Shown piece after piece: positions 1 through 7,013 of a DNA stretch of 56,978 nucleotides (positions within the stretch are counted from its first letter, which is position 1; each line of letters opens with the position of its first letter). The notes beneath the pieces are model-generated. The model saw only the letters and a list, made by a program, of their open reading frames with translations, ran no database searches and was not told where the DNA came from. Both the position numbers and the translations under genes were made by a program. Source of the DNA: a virus; IMG/VR virus record IMGVR_UViG_3300034102_004028, positions 1 to 56,978 of that record; one strand, 5' to 3'.

Positions 1-407
1 CTTTGAGAAAAATTTATGATAAAGAAGGAAACTACCTTTGTGAGGACAACTGTGAATCTCTTGGAAAATGGCCAGTATTTTTTGATGAAAATGTCCATCA
101 TATTGACACTTCAAGCTTTGCCGTTAAGCGTGATGTTGCTATTAATATCGGTCATTCTTGGTACGGGCAGTGGGGCGCTGATAGAAAATTTTTCTTCAAC
201 CTTGCAAAATTTTTTCCAAAGTATGACTGCAACCGAGAACACACCTTATGTTACCGCTTAGACGGAAATCCCAATTCCGTGAAGCATGAATTTTTTGACC
301 AAGGAAACTTGGCGATGAGTAAAAAATATGATGGAGCTTTCCCATGGAAAATAAAAGAAGAACGGCTTTGGTCACCGGGGTCTCCGGTTACCTTGGTTCT
401 CACCTAA
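1..407 (+). CDS. Glycosyltransferase, C-terminal part (5' truncated by window)
   Basis: The reading frame is open from the window edge, so the N-terminus lies upstream; a TTG at position 3 is unlikely to be the start. The visible 134 residues carry a pattern common at the C-terminal end of GT-A type glycosyltransferases: an HIDTSSFAV stretch, a WGADRKFF stretch with a likely acidic active-site or metal region, then TLCYRLDGNPNSV. The DxD nucleotide-sugar site would lie outside the window. It probably transfers a sugar to a host envelope or virion component. Its last 64 bases overlap the epimerase that follows, which could supply its sugar nucleotide. The family is fairly clear; donor and acceptor are unknown. 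Confidence 0.55.
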   Translation, partial: LRKIYDKEGNYLCEDNCESLGKWPVFFDENVHHIDTSSFAVKRDVAINIGHSWYGQWGADRKFFFNLAKFFPKYDCNREHTLCYRLDGNPNSVKHEFFDQGNLAMSKKYDGAFPWKIKEERLWSPGSPVTLVLT

Positions 408-1294
408 GCAAAAGACTTAAAGAAGAAGGTTTTCGTGTCATAGGTGTTGATAAGCAAACACCTGAACATTCCTTTTTTCATCGTTTTCACCGAACCGATG
501 TTTTAGATTTTAATTCGTTGGAAGAAATTTTTGACAACTACGAAATCGATGTGGTTTTTCACCTTGCGGGAATGATTGAAGTCGGTGAATCCTGGAAGCA
601 TCCAACTCAATTTTGGGAAAACAATGTTGGTGGTACTGTTCGTGTACTGGCAGCAATGAAACGCCACGGATGTGAGAAGATTATTTTTTCATCTACGGCG
701 GGTCTTTACATTGACAGTTCTATTCCTATTGTGGAAAATGAAATAATTGTCAATAACAATCCTTACGCCAATTCTAAACATGCTTGTGAAATGGCCATTG
801 AAGATTCTGGTCTAAATTACGTCATCTTCAGATATTTCAACCTAGCCGGTTCTGGAGGTGATGTTGGTGAGAACCATTATCCAGAAACACACTTGATTCC
901 TAGAATTCTTCAAAATCTAAATAGTTTTGAAATATACGGAGACGATTATGACACACCTGACGGAACATGCATTAGAGATTATGTTCATGTTGAGGATGTC
1001 GCAGATGCACACATTGAAGCAATCAAATATCTAGAAGAAGGTAAAAATTCTGAAATTATCAACTTAGGCGCTGGCGTTGGCTACAGTGTAAAAGAGATTA
1101 TTCAAACTATAGAAAAAGTTACTCTTAAGAAAGTAAACTATACAGTTTTGCCAAGGCGAAAAGGAGACCCTGAATCCTTAGTTGCGGCGATTGAGAAAGC
1201 CAAAAAACTTTTAAATTATTCACCTAAACATGACATTACCTCTATCATCAAAAGCGCCTTTGAATGGGAGAAAAAGCGGAACAGAATTAGATAA
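344..1294 (+). CDS. galE: NAD-dependent sugar epimerase, GalE type
   Basis: This is a 316-residue extended short-chain dehydrogenase, close to the usual GalE length of about 330-340. The Rossmann motif GVSGYLG (G12, G15, G18) is at the N-terminus, and Asp36 follows strand 2 as expected for NAD. The catalytic set is S117/T118, Y141 and K145 (YANSK). The segments RYFNLAG, a GENHYPETHLIP-like stretch and IRDYVHVEDVADAH are characteristic of UDP-glucose/UDP-GlcNAc 4-epimerases. It should interconvert UDP-hexoses in the cytoplasm. Pairing with the upstream glycosyltransferase suggests a role in host surface glycan or virion glycosylation. Exact substrate specificity cannot be read from the sequence. 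Confidence 0.85.
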   Translation: MENKRRTALVTGVSGYLGSHLSKRLKEEGFRVIGVDKQTPEHSFFHRFHRTDVLDFNSLEEIFDNYEIDVVFHLAGMIEVGESWKHPTQFWENNVGGTVRVLAAMKRHGCEKIIFSSTAGLYIDSSIPIVENEIIVNNNPYANSKHACEMAIEDSGLNYVIFRYFNLAGSGGDVGENHYPETHLIPRILQNLNSFEIYGDDYDTPDGTCIRDYVHVEDVADAHIEAIKYLEEGKNSEIINLGAGVGYSVKEIIQTIEKVTLKKVNYTVLPRRKGDPESLVAAIEKAKKLLNYSPKHDITSIIKSAFEWEKKRNRIR

Positions 1295-1856
1295 AGATTT
1301 TCCGCTTCCCATTCAAGATATTTACGATAACACATTTCTTAAAAACCATGTTCATTTTCTCAGTGGTGAGATTGAAGAACAGAATGTTTTAAAAGCTATA
1401 CAGTGGATAATTTATGAGAATGCACTCAGCGGTTCTACAGGTGAGCCTAATACTCTACAACTCTATGTCAATTCTACCGGTGGTGATTTGTATCACGCAC
1501 TTGGTCTTATCGACATGATGAGGTTGAGCAAGAACCCGATACAAACAATTGGTGTTGGTGCTGTTATGTCGGCTGCATTTTTAATTTTTTCATCCGGCCA
1601 AAAAGGGCACAGATACATTACTAAAAATTGTAGTATAATGTGTCACCAATACTCAGATACGTATGAGGGAAAACACCACGATTTGAAGTCTTACGCCAAA
1701 TCGGCAGAAATGACAAATAATATGATGCTAAGTATTTTGCAACATGCATCAGGACTCACAAACCGAGAGGTTAAATCTAAATTGTTGACACCAAGCGATG
1801 TTTGGTTGTCGGCTGAAGAACTTGTTAAATTAGGTATCGCAGACCATATACTTTAA
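1230..1856 (+). CDS. clpP: ClpP-like serine protease subunit
   Basis: 208 residues from the ATG at 1230, or 198 from an in-frame TTG at 1260; either start lies inside the epimerase gene, so the N-terminus is uncertain. The ClpP triad is intact: Ser114 (GAVMSAAF, matching the GxAASMG region), His139 (IMCHQ, matching MIHQ) and Asp190 (TPSDVWLSAEELVKLGIAD, matching the end of ClpP). The oxyanion strand reads STGG at 82-85 instead of SPGG. Family members form tetradecameric chambers fed by ClpX or ClpA. Here it might join host Clp ATPases, replace host ClpP, or act in capsid maturation. A tmRNA gene lies about 11 kb downstream, which makes an SsrA-tag degradation link attractive but unproven. Confidence 0.85.
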   Translation: MTLPLSSKAPLNGRKSGTELDKDFPLPIQDIYDNTFLKNHVHFLSGEIEEQNVLKAIQWIIYENALSGSTGEPNTLQLYVNSTGGDLYHALGLIDMMRLSKNPIQTIGVGAVMSAAFLIFSSGQKGHRYITKNCSIMCHQYSDTYEGKHHDLKSYAKSAEMTNNMMLSILQHASGLTNREVKSKLLTPSDVWLSAEELVKLGIADHIL

Positions 1857-1879
1857 AGGAGGTTTATTTAAAAACAGAT

Positions 1880-2071
1880 ATGATAGGTGCGATTAAAGTA
1901 GAAAAAATAGAAAAGACCAAATTCCGAAAGGCGGATGAAAGTCTTGACTACAATATGAGTGGTAAGAAAAAGAAAAAACACCATGACAAAAGTTTTTATA
2001 GATTAGCGAGGGAAGAGGACGATGACTACAATTTTGATGGATACGATAAAAAAGCAAATAAAAGATATTGA
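1880..2071 (+). CDS. Small basic hypothetical protein
   Basis: 63 residues, rich in Lys and Asp (GKKKKKHHDK in the middle, DDDYNFDGYDKK near the end). No family is recognised. A strong AGGAGG lies just after clpP at about 1858-1863, but the spacing to the ATG at 1880 is long (about 17 bases), so the start is uncertain. It is packed between clpP and the coiled-coil ORF at 2022, which it overlaps by 50 bases. Its charge suggests nucleic-acid or acidic-protein contact, but nothing more can be supported. Confidence 0.5.
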   Translation: MIGAIKVEKIEKTKFRKADESLDYNMSGKKKKKHHDKSFYRLAREEDDDYNFDGYDKKANKRY

Positions 2072-2195
2072 GTTAAAAATTGAAACTCAACAAGGTGATG
2101 TTGAGCAATTGAAAAAAATGCTTGAACGACTGAAGTATCAACAATTCGAAGAAGATATCCGAGAATCGGATTCCAGGCAATTGTTGAAGGGTTGA
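2022..2195 (+). CDS. 57-residue coiled-coil hypothetical protein
   Basis: The ORF runs ATG 2022 to TGA 2193-2195, with an AGAGG Shine-Dalgarno just upstream. The product (MTTILMDTIKKQIKDIELKI...) has hydrophobic residues at heptad spacing from about residue 8 to 45 (I-I-I-L-I, then V-L-M-L-L), so it should form one amphipathic helix or a short coiled coil. It overlaps the previous small gene in another frame. No family is recognised. The good ribosome site and clean heptads make it more likely real than chance. Confidence 0.5.
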   Translation: MTTILMDTIKKQIKDIELKIETQQGDVEQLKKMLERLKYQQFEEDIRESDSRQLLKG

Positions 2196-2215
2196 CTCCG
2201 TAGCAACACTTCAGG

Positions 2216-2244
2216 TTGACAGGCAAGAGTTCTTGTCATATAAT
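2216..2244 (+). promoter_or_regulatory. Consensus sigma-70 promoter
   Basis: TTGACA at 2216-2221 and TATAAT at 2239-2244, separated by exactly 17 bases: a perfect host-type promoter. Predicted transcription start is about 2251. It excludes a TTG at 2233 as start of the next gene, since that codon lies between the -35 and -10 boxes. Confidence 0.85.
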
Positions 2245-2268
2245 GAATGTATTCTTGAAAGGAACAGT

Positions 2269-2496
2269 GTGATTACATTAGAAAACTTGACACCCGAACA
2301 AGTTGAAATGCTCAACATTCTTTGGTCTATGACCGAATTGTCTGAGGTTGAAGAATGGCAGGAAACTCTTACTGAAGAAGAAAGAGAAATGAGTGAGGCT
2401 CTTATTCGACTTGTGATTTTGGAATCTATGGATAAAATTATTACAAGTGATTTGAGTGATGCACAGGAAGTTTTGAAAAAGTTTACTAAGGGTTGA
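2269..2496 (+). CDS. Small acidic hypothetical protein
   Basis: 75 residues from the GTG at 2269. This start is chosen because an AAAGG ribosome site precedes it by six bases and because the consensus promoter at 2216-2244 puts the transcript start near 2251. The product is very acidic and mostly helical (ELSEVEEWQETLTEEEREMSEALIRL). Small acidic early phage proteins often bind or inhibit host enzymes, but that is analogy only. It is the first gene of a promoter-led run of small genes to about 2830. Confidence 0.6.
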   Translation: MITLENLTPEQVEMLNILWSMTELSEVEEWQETLTEEEREMSEALIRLVILESMDKIITSDLSDAQEVLKKFTKG

Positions 2497-2498
2497 TT

Positions 2499-2696
2499 AT
2501 GGATAAGTTTGATTTCATGGTGGATTTTCTGATTAATGATAAACAGAGGTCTTACGATAACATTTTGCTTGAAGATGAGGAACTTGAAAATGCTTCCTCG
2601 GCATTTGTCGAAAGTATTTTGCTGAATGCTTATAACGTCACTGACCGGCGACTTTATAAAACTACTCTGAAAAAAGTTACGGAGTTGGTAGAATGA
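2499..2696 (+). CDS. Small hypothetical protein
   Basis: 65 residues from the ATG at 2499, with AAGGG ending six bases upstream; this fits better than a TTG at 2493 overlapping the previous stop. Acidic and helical, with no recognisable motif. Its stop forms an ATGA overlap with the next small ORF (ATG 2693), so the two are probably translationally coupled. Confidence 0.55.
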   Translation: MDKFDFMVDFLINDKQRSYDNILLEDEELENASSAFVESILLNAYNVTDRRLYKTTLKKVTELVE

Positions 2697-2830
2697 GTCA
2701 CGAAATCGAGTTTCACTTTTATCTTGATGCATGGTTGTGGTGCCGGCAAAATGGTTTTGATTTTAAACGTGAATACATGGTGAAAAAAGATTTTAGAACC
2801 TGGACGCTTGCCATACCTGAAGATGTGTGA
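2693..2830 (+). CDS. 45-residue hypothetical protein
   Basis: ATG 2693 to TGA 2828-2830, coupled by ATGA to the previous gene. The product (MSHEIEFHFYLDAWLWCRQN...) is rich in aromatic residues, with Trp at 14, 16 and 37. It has no recognised family. Its last 20 codons contain the -35/-10 boxes of the next promoter (2808-2836), showing how tightly this region is packed. Confidence 0.5.
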   Translation: MSHEIEFHFYLDAWLWCRQNGFDFKREYMVKKDFRTWTLAIPEDV

Positions 2831-2836
2831 TACAAT
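2808..2836 (+). promoter_or_regulatory. Sigma-70-like promoter (TTGCCA-17-TACAAT)
   Basis: TTGCCA at 2808-2813, 17-base spacer, TACAAT at 2831-2836. It lies directly upstream of the gene at 2860 and matches the layout of three similar promoters at 3375, 4197 and 4737. Start expected near 2843, giving a leader of about 17 bases that carries GAGGA. Confidence 0.65.
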
Positions 2837-2859
2837 TCTTCCGTTTGTGAGGAATTATT

Positions 2860-3213
2860 ATGATGATTTATGTGAAATCTTCTTCAAAAAAGAAGAACAT
2901 TACAAAAAAGAAAAAAGCCGAATATGATGCATGGTTAGATTCGGTAAAAACCATGCCAGGAATCCAAGGACGCAAATTTACTGGTGCAAAGTTAGTAAGC
3001 ACTAACACACTTCCAAAATTGTCTGCTCCTCCTGGTCGAGAGACAACTTACTACAAAAGTGTTACAACCCCAGGTGGTGACTGCACAAAGCCAAACCTTC
3101 CTAAAGTTTATACCGGTACAGCCATGAAGGGTATTGGTACGTTGCACAAATCCAACGCTGTCCCAGTGTTCACGGATGAAGATATGCTGGCGCAGGCTTC
3201 GATGAGGAGGTAG
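2860..3213 (+). CDS. Conserved-looking basic hypothetical protein
   Basis: 117 residues, starting at the ATG at 2860 (a second ATG follows at 2863) behind a GAGGA site. The N-terminal third is highly basic (SSSKKKNITKKKKAEYDAWL); the rest is Gly/Pro/Thr-rich and probably extended, with a conserved-looking PPGRETTYYKSV and TPGGDC centre. No function is known to me. It has its own promoter (2808-2836) and is followed by a 40-residue membrane protein whose ATG lies two bases after its stop. Confidence 0.65.
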   Translation: MMIYVKSSSKKKNITKKKKAEYDAWLDSVKTMPGIQGRKFTGAKLVSTNTLPKLSAPPGRETTYYKSVTTPGGDCTKPNLPKVYTGTAMKGIGTLHKSNAVPVFTDEDMLAQASMRR

Positions 3214-3214
3214 G

Positions 3215-3337
3215 ATGATTATCGGACTATCAAACCTCTGGCTTGTCGCCTTAGGAGCGTTCCTAGGCGCTCTATTTGGTAGAACTTTAACATTCGGTTT
3301 TATGGCTGTTGCTTTTTTGATACAATTACTACTTTAG
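3215..3337 (+). CDS. 40-residue membrane protein
   Basis: ATG 3215 to TAG 3335-3337. AGGAGG at 3205-3210 gives a strong ribosome site inside the end of the previous gene. The product is almost wholly hydrophobic: about residues 4-21 (GLSNLWLVALGAFLGALF) and 27-40 could be two short membrane spans around an Arg. The size and topology are those of small phage inner-membrane proteins; role unknown. Confidence 0.55.
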   Translation: MIIGLSNLWLVALGAFLGALFGRTLTFGFMAVAFLIQLLL

Positions 3338-3374
3338 TATTACTGTTGTTTTTTTACAAATCTGCAAAAAATGG

Positions 3375-3402
3375 TTGCCATTCCTGCCGGAACCTGTAGA
3401 AT
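3375..3402 (+). promoter_or_regulatory. Sigma-70-like promoter (TTGCCA-16-TAGAAT)
   Basis: TTGCCA at 3375-3380 and TAGAAT at 3397-3402 with a 16-base spacer, in the 94-base gap before the GP88-family gene at 3432. Predicted start about 3409; AAGG follows at about 3421-3424 as ribosome site. Confidence 0.6.
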
Positions 3403-3431
3403 AGACTTTGTTGAGTTGATAAGGCAATCGA

Positions 3432-4181
3432 ATGAAACTTCTTTCTACTGGTAATCCTAAGGTCTTGAAAGGTCTTAAACAAGGCTTCAATACCTACATT
3501 TTGCACCTTGCACCCGCTAACGTTTCTGGTTATGAAACTTGTCCTAAGCGGACCGCTGGTTGTACCGCGGCATGTTTGAACACCGCAGGTCGCGGCGGTA
3601 TGTTCAAAAAAGGTGAATCGACCAATGTCATTCAAGAGGCACGTAAACGCAAAACAAAAATGTTTTTCGAGAACCGTACCGAGTTTATGGCACTTCTGGT
3701 TAAAGATATTGAATTGGCAATCAAGCAAAGCAAAAAATTGGATTTGGTTCCCGTTTTTCGCTTGAATGGCACTTCGGACTTATCGTTCGAAAAATATGAA
3801 GTTGTCCGTAACGGTCAACTATTCCGCAATATCTTTGCTGCCTTCCCTGATGTTCAATTTTACGACTACACAAAAATCCTTGGTCGTAAAGTGAAAGATA
3901 TTCCTAACTATCAATTGACCTTTTCGGCTGCCGATGGCAATGATACGGATGTCCTCCGTGCTATTGCTGAAGGTCTGAATGTCGCTACCGTTTTCGGTCT
4001 GAAAAAGACCGAGGCAATGCCTGAAACCTACAATGGTCGCCCCGTGTTTAACGGTGATGAATCTGATTTGCGATTCCTTGACCCCAAAGGTGTTATTGTT
4101 GGTTTGTATGCCAAAGGTAAGGCTAAAAAAGATACTAGCGGCTTCGTTAAGTATCCTACTATTATGTTGAAGGCCGCATAA
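3432..4181 (+). CDS. Phage GP88-family protein
   Basis: 249 residues. The N-terminus LSTGNPKVLKGLKQGFNTYILHLAPANVSGYETCP followed by a Cys-rich stretch (CTAACLNTAGRGG) is the signature of the phage "gene product 88" family, found in many unrelated phages. Cys residues near 37, 44 and 48 suggest a metal or iron-sulfur site (inference). Later segments (VFRLNGTSDLSFE, FYDYTKI, LTFSAADGNDTDV) form an alternating strand/helix pattern resembling a TIM-barrel-like fold, again inference. The biochemical role of the family is not established. It is a single-gene unit with its own promoter (3375-3402), and the next promoter follows directly. Confidence 0.75.
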   Translation: MKLLSTGNPKVLKGLKQGFNTYILHLAPANVSGYETCPKRTAGCTAACLNTAGRGGMFKKGESTNVIQEARKRKTKMFFENRTEFMALLVKDIELAIKQSKKLDLVPVFRLNGTSDLSFEKYEVVRNGQLFRNIFAAFPDVQFYDYTKILGRKVKDIPNYQLTFSAADGNDTDVLRAIAEGLNVATVFGLKKTEAMPETYNGRPVFNGDESDLRFLDPKGVIVGLYAKGKAKKDTSGFVKYPTIMLKAA

Positions 4182-4196
4182 TTGCCTAAAGACTGG

Positions 4197-4225
4197 TTGC
4201 CGAAAGGTAATCGGTCTGCTATACT
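4197..4225 (+). promoter_or_regulatory. Sigma-70-like promoter (TTGCCG-17-TATACT)
   Basis: TTGCCG at 4197-4202, 17-base spacer, TATACT at 4220-4225. It fills the 75-base gap before the gene at 4257. Start expected near 4232, followed by AGGAG at 4246-4250. Confidence 0.7.
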
Positions 4226-4256
4226 TCGTTCATGTTCATTCTATTAGGAGTTTGTT

Positions 4257-4607
4257 ATGTCTAAAACTACCAAGGCTGTAAAGCTAAAACCTTTCGAAAA
4301 AGTCCTCAATGTTCTTATTTCTGGTCAAGTCACCAGTAAAGAACAACTAGATGCACTTCTAGGAAAAGAAATTATGATGTACCGCATTTCCACTTATATG
4401 TGGCACATCAAAACAATTGCGAACGGTATTATCCGTGTCGCTAAAGATGGTCGTAAAGTTACTGGTTATCAACTTGTCAATGTCAATGAGGTTAAAAAAT
4501 ACCTTGAAGATAATGGCCTTCTATTGTCCAAGGTTGAAAAGCTTTCGGATATTTCTGAGCCGGTTGAACAGGTCGAAGTCGCCAAGGCTGATGCTGAAAC
4601 TGTCTGA
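4257..4607 (+). CDS. Putative winged-helix small phage protein
   Basis: 116 residues with strong AGGAG site. Residues about 12-75 have the pattern helix, helix (SKEQLDALLG), helix (STYMWHIKTIAN), then a beta hairpin (GIIRVAKDGRKVTGYQLVN) typical of winged-helix DNA-binding domains. The C-terminal 35 residues are acidic and Val-rich. A DNA-binding or regulatory role is inferred from this pattern only. The gene is a transcription unit of its own: promoter 4197-4225 and terminator 4627-4653. Confidence 0.6.
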   Translation: MSKTTKAVKLKPFEKVLNVLISGQVTSKEQLDALLGKEIMMYRISTYMWHIKTIANGIIRVAKDGRKVTGYQLVNVNEVKKYLEDNGLLLSKVEKLSDISEPVEQVEVAKADAETV

Positions 4608-4626
4608 CAACTTAAACACTACAGAG

Positions 4627-4653
4627 GTCCGAGCTTTGCCTCGGACTTTTTTT
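4627..4653 (+). terminator. Rho-independent terminator
   Basis: Perfect 7-bp stem GTCCGAG/CTCGGAC (4627-4633, 4640-4646) with a six-base loop, followed by seven T. It ends the single-gene unit 4257-4607. Confidence 0.9.
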
Positions 4654-4665
4654 ATGGAGAATTGA

Positions 4666-4821
4666 ATGTGGAGATTGTGGGCTAAAGCACTAGGTGAGAA
4701 AGCATCCGAGGATGATAAAGAAGCCGATAAAATCGCTTGCATTCGCACTGCGATTGTGTTATGCTACATCATTACAAACATTTTTATTGTTGCTGGCGTT
4801 ATTCGCCATTGGAATGACTGA
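4666..4821 (+). CDS. 51-residue single-span membrane protein
   Basis: ATG 4666 to TGA 4819-4821; GGAG lies ten bases upstream. The N-terminal half is charged (MWRLWAKALGEKASEDDKEADK), and residues about 26-45 are one hydrophobic span (IRTAIVLCYIITNIFIVAGV) ending in RHWND. I recall similar short proteins from marine T4-like phages, but I know of no function. The stop overlaps the next start (TGATG), and the coding region contains the promoter at 4737-4765. Confidence 0.65.
   Translation: MWRLWAKALGEKASEDDKEADKIACIRTAIVLCYIITNIFIVAGVIRHWND
4737..4765 (+). promoter_or_regulatory. Sigma-70-like promoter (TTGCAT-17-TATGCT)
   Basis: TTGCAT at 4737-4742, 17-base spacer, TATGCT at 4760-4765, inside the 51-residue membrane-protein gene. 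It could drive 4821-5688 and perhaps phoH separately from the upstream gene. Weaker than the others. Confidence 0.5.
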
Positions 4822-5360
4822 TGAATATTTTCTACCTTGACCCTGACCCAAAAGTTTGTGCGGAGATGCACAACAACAAGCATACCGTAAAAATGATTAT
4901 TGAGTATGCACAACTCATGTCCACGGCTCATCGTTTGCTTGATGGTGAAGAATACACCGACATGACGGCTAATGGTCGCCGTATCAAACGCTGGCGCCTA
5001 GGTGATGAGCGTGAACAACAACTAATGAAGGCTTCACATATCAATCACCCCTCTGCTGTTTGGTGCCGTGCTAACCATGAAAATTATGATTGGCTTTATA
5101 TGATGTGGAAATGCCTATTGAAAGAGTACACCTATCGTTACGGTAAAGTACATGCATGTGCAAGACTTGTTGGTGTACTTTTTAATTCACCAAAAAATAT
5201 TCAGCGAGGTAATTTTTTTCCTCCCACGCCTGCGATGCCTGATGATGTAAAAATTCCTGGTGATTCTCTTGCCTCTTATCGTAATTATTACAATAAGAAT
5301 AAGACGCATCTAGCCGATTGGAAAAAACGGCCGGCACCGAGTTGGTATTCGGCTATATAA
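4821..5360 (+). CDS. Conserved phage protein, Pyr_excise-like
   Basis: 179 residues beginning MNIFYLDPDPKVCAEMHNNKHTVKMIIEYAQLMSTAHR. This N-terminus is typical of a protein conserved in marine T4-like phages and sometimes assigned to the pyrimidine-dimer DNA glycosylase family (T4 endonuclease V-like). Conserved features visible are His/Lys/Glu in NKHTVKMIIEYAQ, NHPSAVWCR and the C-terminal WKKRPAPSWY. I cannot confirm a T4 DenV-type catalytic N-terminal Thr, so a repair role is tentative. The gene is coupled by TGATG to the membrane protein and is followed closely by 5371-5688 and phoH. Confidence 0.5.
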   Translation: MNIFYLDPDPKVCAEMHNNKHTVKMIIEYAQLMSTAHRLLDGEEYTDMTANGRRIKRWRLGDEREQQLMKASHINHPSAVWCRANHENYDWLYMMWKCLLKEYTYRYGKVHACARLVGVLFNSPKNIQRGNFFPPTPAMPDDVKIPGDSLASYRNYYNKNKTHLADWKKRPAPSWYSAI

Positions 5361-5370
5361 GGTTATCAAT

Positions 5371-5688
5371 ATGCCAACTTATAGTTTTTTTAATTCTGAG
5401 ACAGGTGAGGAGTTCGAATCGTTCATGAAAATTTCTGAGCGTGATGAATATCTGAAATCCAATCCACACATTCAACCTGTGGTGACTGCGCCAGCAATCG
5501 TATCTGGCGTGTCTACCTCTATGCAGAACCGTGTGCCAGATGGCTTTAAAGAGGTTCTCTCTAAAGTGTCTGAAGCACATCCGGGAAGTGCCCTAGCACA
5601 AAAACATTCTAGGAAATCCATCAAACAAGCCAGGACCGAACAGGTTGTGAAGAAGCACGTAGAGAGGAAAACTGGCGTAAAAATTTAA
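5371..5688 (+). CDS. FmdB-like conserved phage protein
   Basis: 105 residues. The start MPTYSFFNSETGEEFESFMKISERDEYLKSNPHIQPVVTAPAIVSGV resembles the MPTYEY start of FmdB-family proteins, but the zinc-ribbon Cys pairs are absent. The C-terminal third is basic and helical (QKHSRKSIKQARTEQVVKKHVERK). AAGG precedes the ATG by seven bases. Similar proteins are widespread in T4-like phages of aquatic bacteria; function unknown. It ends nine bases before phoH and is probably co-transcribed with it. Confidence 0.6.
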   Translation: MPTYSFFNSETGEEFESFMKISERDEYLKSNPHIQPVVTAPAIVSGVSTSMQNRVPDGFKEVLSKVSEAHPGSALAQKHSRKSIKQARTEQVVKKHVERKTGVKI

Positions 5689-5697
5689 AGGGTCTCA

Positions 5698-6438
5698 ATG
5701 GCTAGAAAAGCAAACACCAGAATACATCTTGAGGATGAGCAACCAAAGATTACGAATGCACTTAAGGTTCGTATAGATGATTTAAAAACATTTGAGCCAC
5801 TGACAGAAAATCAAAAGATATTTTTTGATGCATATAAAAGAGGAGATTATTTTGTAGCATTGCATGGTGTTGCAGGTACAGGTAAAACTTTTTGTGCCCT
5901 ATACAAAGCACTAGAAGAAGTTTTGGATAAGAGTAATCCATTTAGAAAAATTATTCTTGTTCGTTCGGCCGTTCAATCTAGAGAGATTGGTCATTTGCCT
6001 GGTGATGTTACAGAAAAGATGGAAATCTATCAACAACCTTACAGACAAATTTGTGAGACATTGTTTGGTAGAAAAGATGCATATCAGAGACTTGAAGAAC
6101 AAGGTTTCATTGAATTCATTTCAACTTCATTCATTCGTGGTATGAGTTTTGATGATGCAATCATTATTGTTGATGAAATGCAAAACTTAACATTCGAAGA
6201 AATTGATACTGTTATGACCCGTGTTGGTTATCGCTCAAAGATTATTTGGTGTGGTGATTATAGACAAACAGACTTGAACAAAAAGAAAAATGATATGAGT
6301 GGCATTCTTAAATTTTTTGACATTGCATATCACATGGGAGCCTTCACAAGGATTGAGTTTACACCGGAAGATATCGTTCGAAGTTCTTTAGTGAAAGACT
6401 ATATCTTAGCTAAAATGGTTTATGAGGATAATAATTGA
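5698..6438 (+). CDS. phoH: PhoH-like ATPase
   Basis: 246 residues, the usual size for phage PhoH. Walker A GVAGTGKT is at residues 57-64 and Walker B IIIVDEMQN at 155-162, with a conserved RSAVQSREIGHLPGD segment and a GDYRQTDL sensor region. PhoH proteins are P-loop ATPases related to superfamily 1 helicases; they are common in aquatic phages, and their role (RNA metabolism is suspected in bacteria) is unsettled. The gene shares a TTGA overlap with the oxygenase that follows. No Pho box is apparent upstream; the nearest promoter is that at 4737. Confidence 0.9.
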   Translation: MARKANTRIHLEDEQPKITNALKVRIDDLKTFEPLTENQKIFFDAYKRGDYFVALHGVAGTGKTFCALYKALEEVLDKSNPFRKIILVRSAVQSREIGHLPGDVTEKMEIYQQPYRQICETLFGRKDAYQRLEEQGFIEFISTSFIRGMSFDDAIIIVDEMQNLTFEEIDTVMTRVGYRSKIIWCGDYRQTDLNKKKNDMSGILKFFDIAYHMGAFTRIEFTPEDIVRSSLVKDYILAKMVYEDNN

Positions 6439-7013
6439 TTGACAGTGCAAAATTTCTGGAAGAAAACGGCTATCTTTTTCTTCCAGACTTTATAGATAAA
6501 GATAGCTGTAGACTTATGGCTGAATCGATGATTGAAGCTGTAGAGTCTGGTCGAGGTGAAAAGGACCCTCAGTGCCCAATGTCCTATTCTTTCATTGATG
6601 TTTTTGATAGCGCACATGATGAAATTTTACCGCATCTTAAAAAAGTGAGTGGTAAAAATTTACTGAAAACTTTTAATTATTGTAGACTGTATCAACCGGG
6701 TGAAACTTTAGAAAGACATACGGACAGAGACTCATGTGAATATTCAATAACATTAACTCTCGGTTTTGAAGGTAAACCTTGGCCATTTTTTATTGAGGAC
6801 AAAAAAGGATTCGAAAAAGAAATTTTAGCTTCGGTTGGTGATGTGATTTTTTATAAAGGAATTGAAAGACCTCATTGGAGAAATTCATACAAAGAAGGGA
6901 AGTGGCAAGCACAAGTATTTTTTCATTACGTCGATGCCGAAGGTGAATATAAAAACCAACCTATAATTGAAATGTTTAGAAAAGAAAAAAATGTTTTTGT
7001 TGAAAAAACCTGA
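6435..7013 (+). CDS. 2-oxoglutarate/Fe(II) oxygenase family protein
   Basis: 192 residues from a TTG that overlaps the phoH stop, with GAGGA seven bases upstream. It shows the iron-binding facial triad of the double-stranded beta-helix dioxygenases: His95-x-Asp97 (LERHTDRDS) and a distal His147 in ERPHWRN, preceded by GDVIFYKG. Arg149 or Gln158/160 could hold 2-oxoglutarate. Such enzymes are frequent in T4-like aquatic phages. Substrates may be nucleic acid bases, proteins or small molecules; none can be inferred here. It sits between phoH and a nuclease gene. Confidence 0.75.
   Translation: MIDSAKFLEENGYLFLPDFIDKDSCRLMAESMIEAVESGRGEKDPQCPMSYSFIDVFDSAHDEILPHLKKVSGKNLLKTFNYCRLYQPGETLERHTDRDSCEYSITLTLGFEGKPWPFFIEDKKGFEKEILASVGDVIFYKGIERPHWRNSYKEGKWQAQVFFHYVDAEGEYKNQPIIEMFRKEKNVFVEKT

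Noticed and set aside
2233-2268. TTG start at 2233 for the 2269-2496 gene
   Set aside because: The codon lies between the -35 and -10 boxes of a perfect promoter, so it cannot be in the main transcript; GTG 2269 has its own ribosome site.
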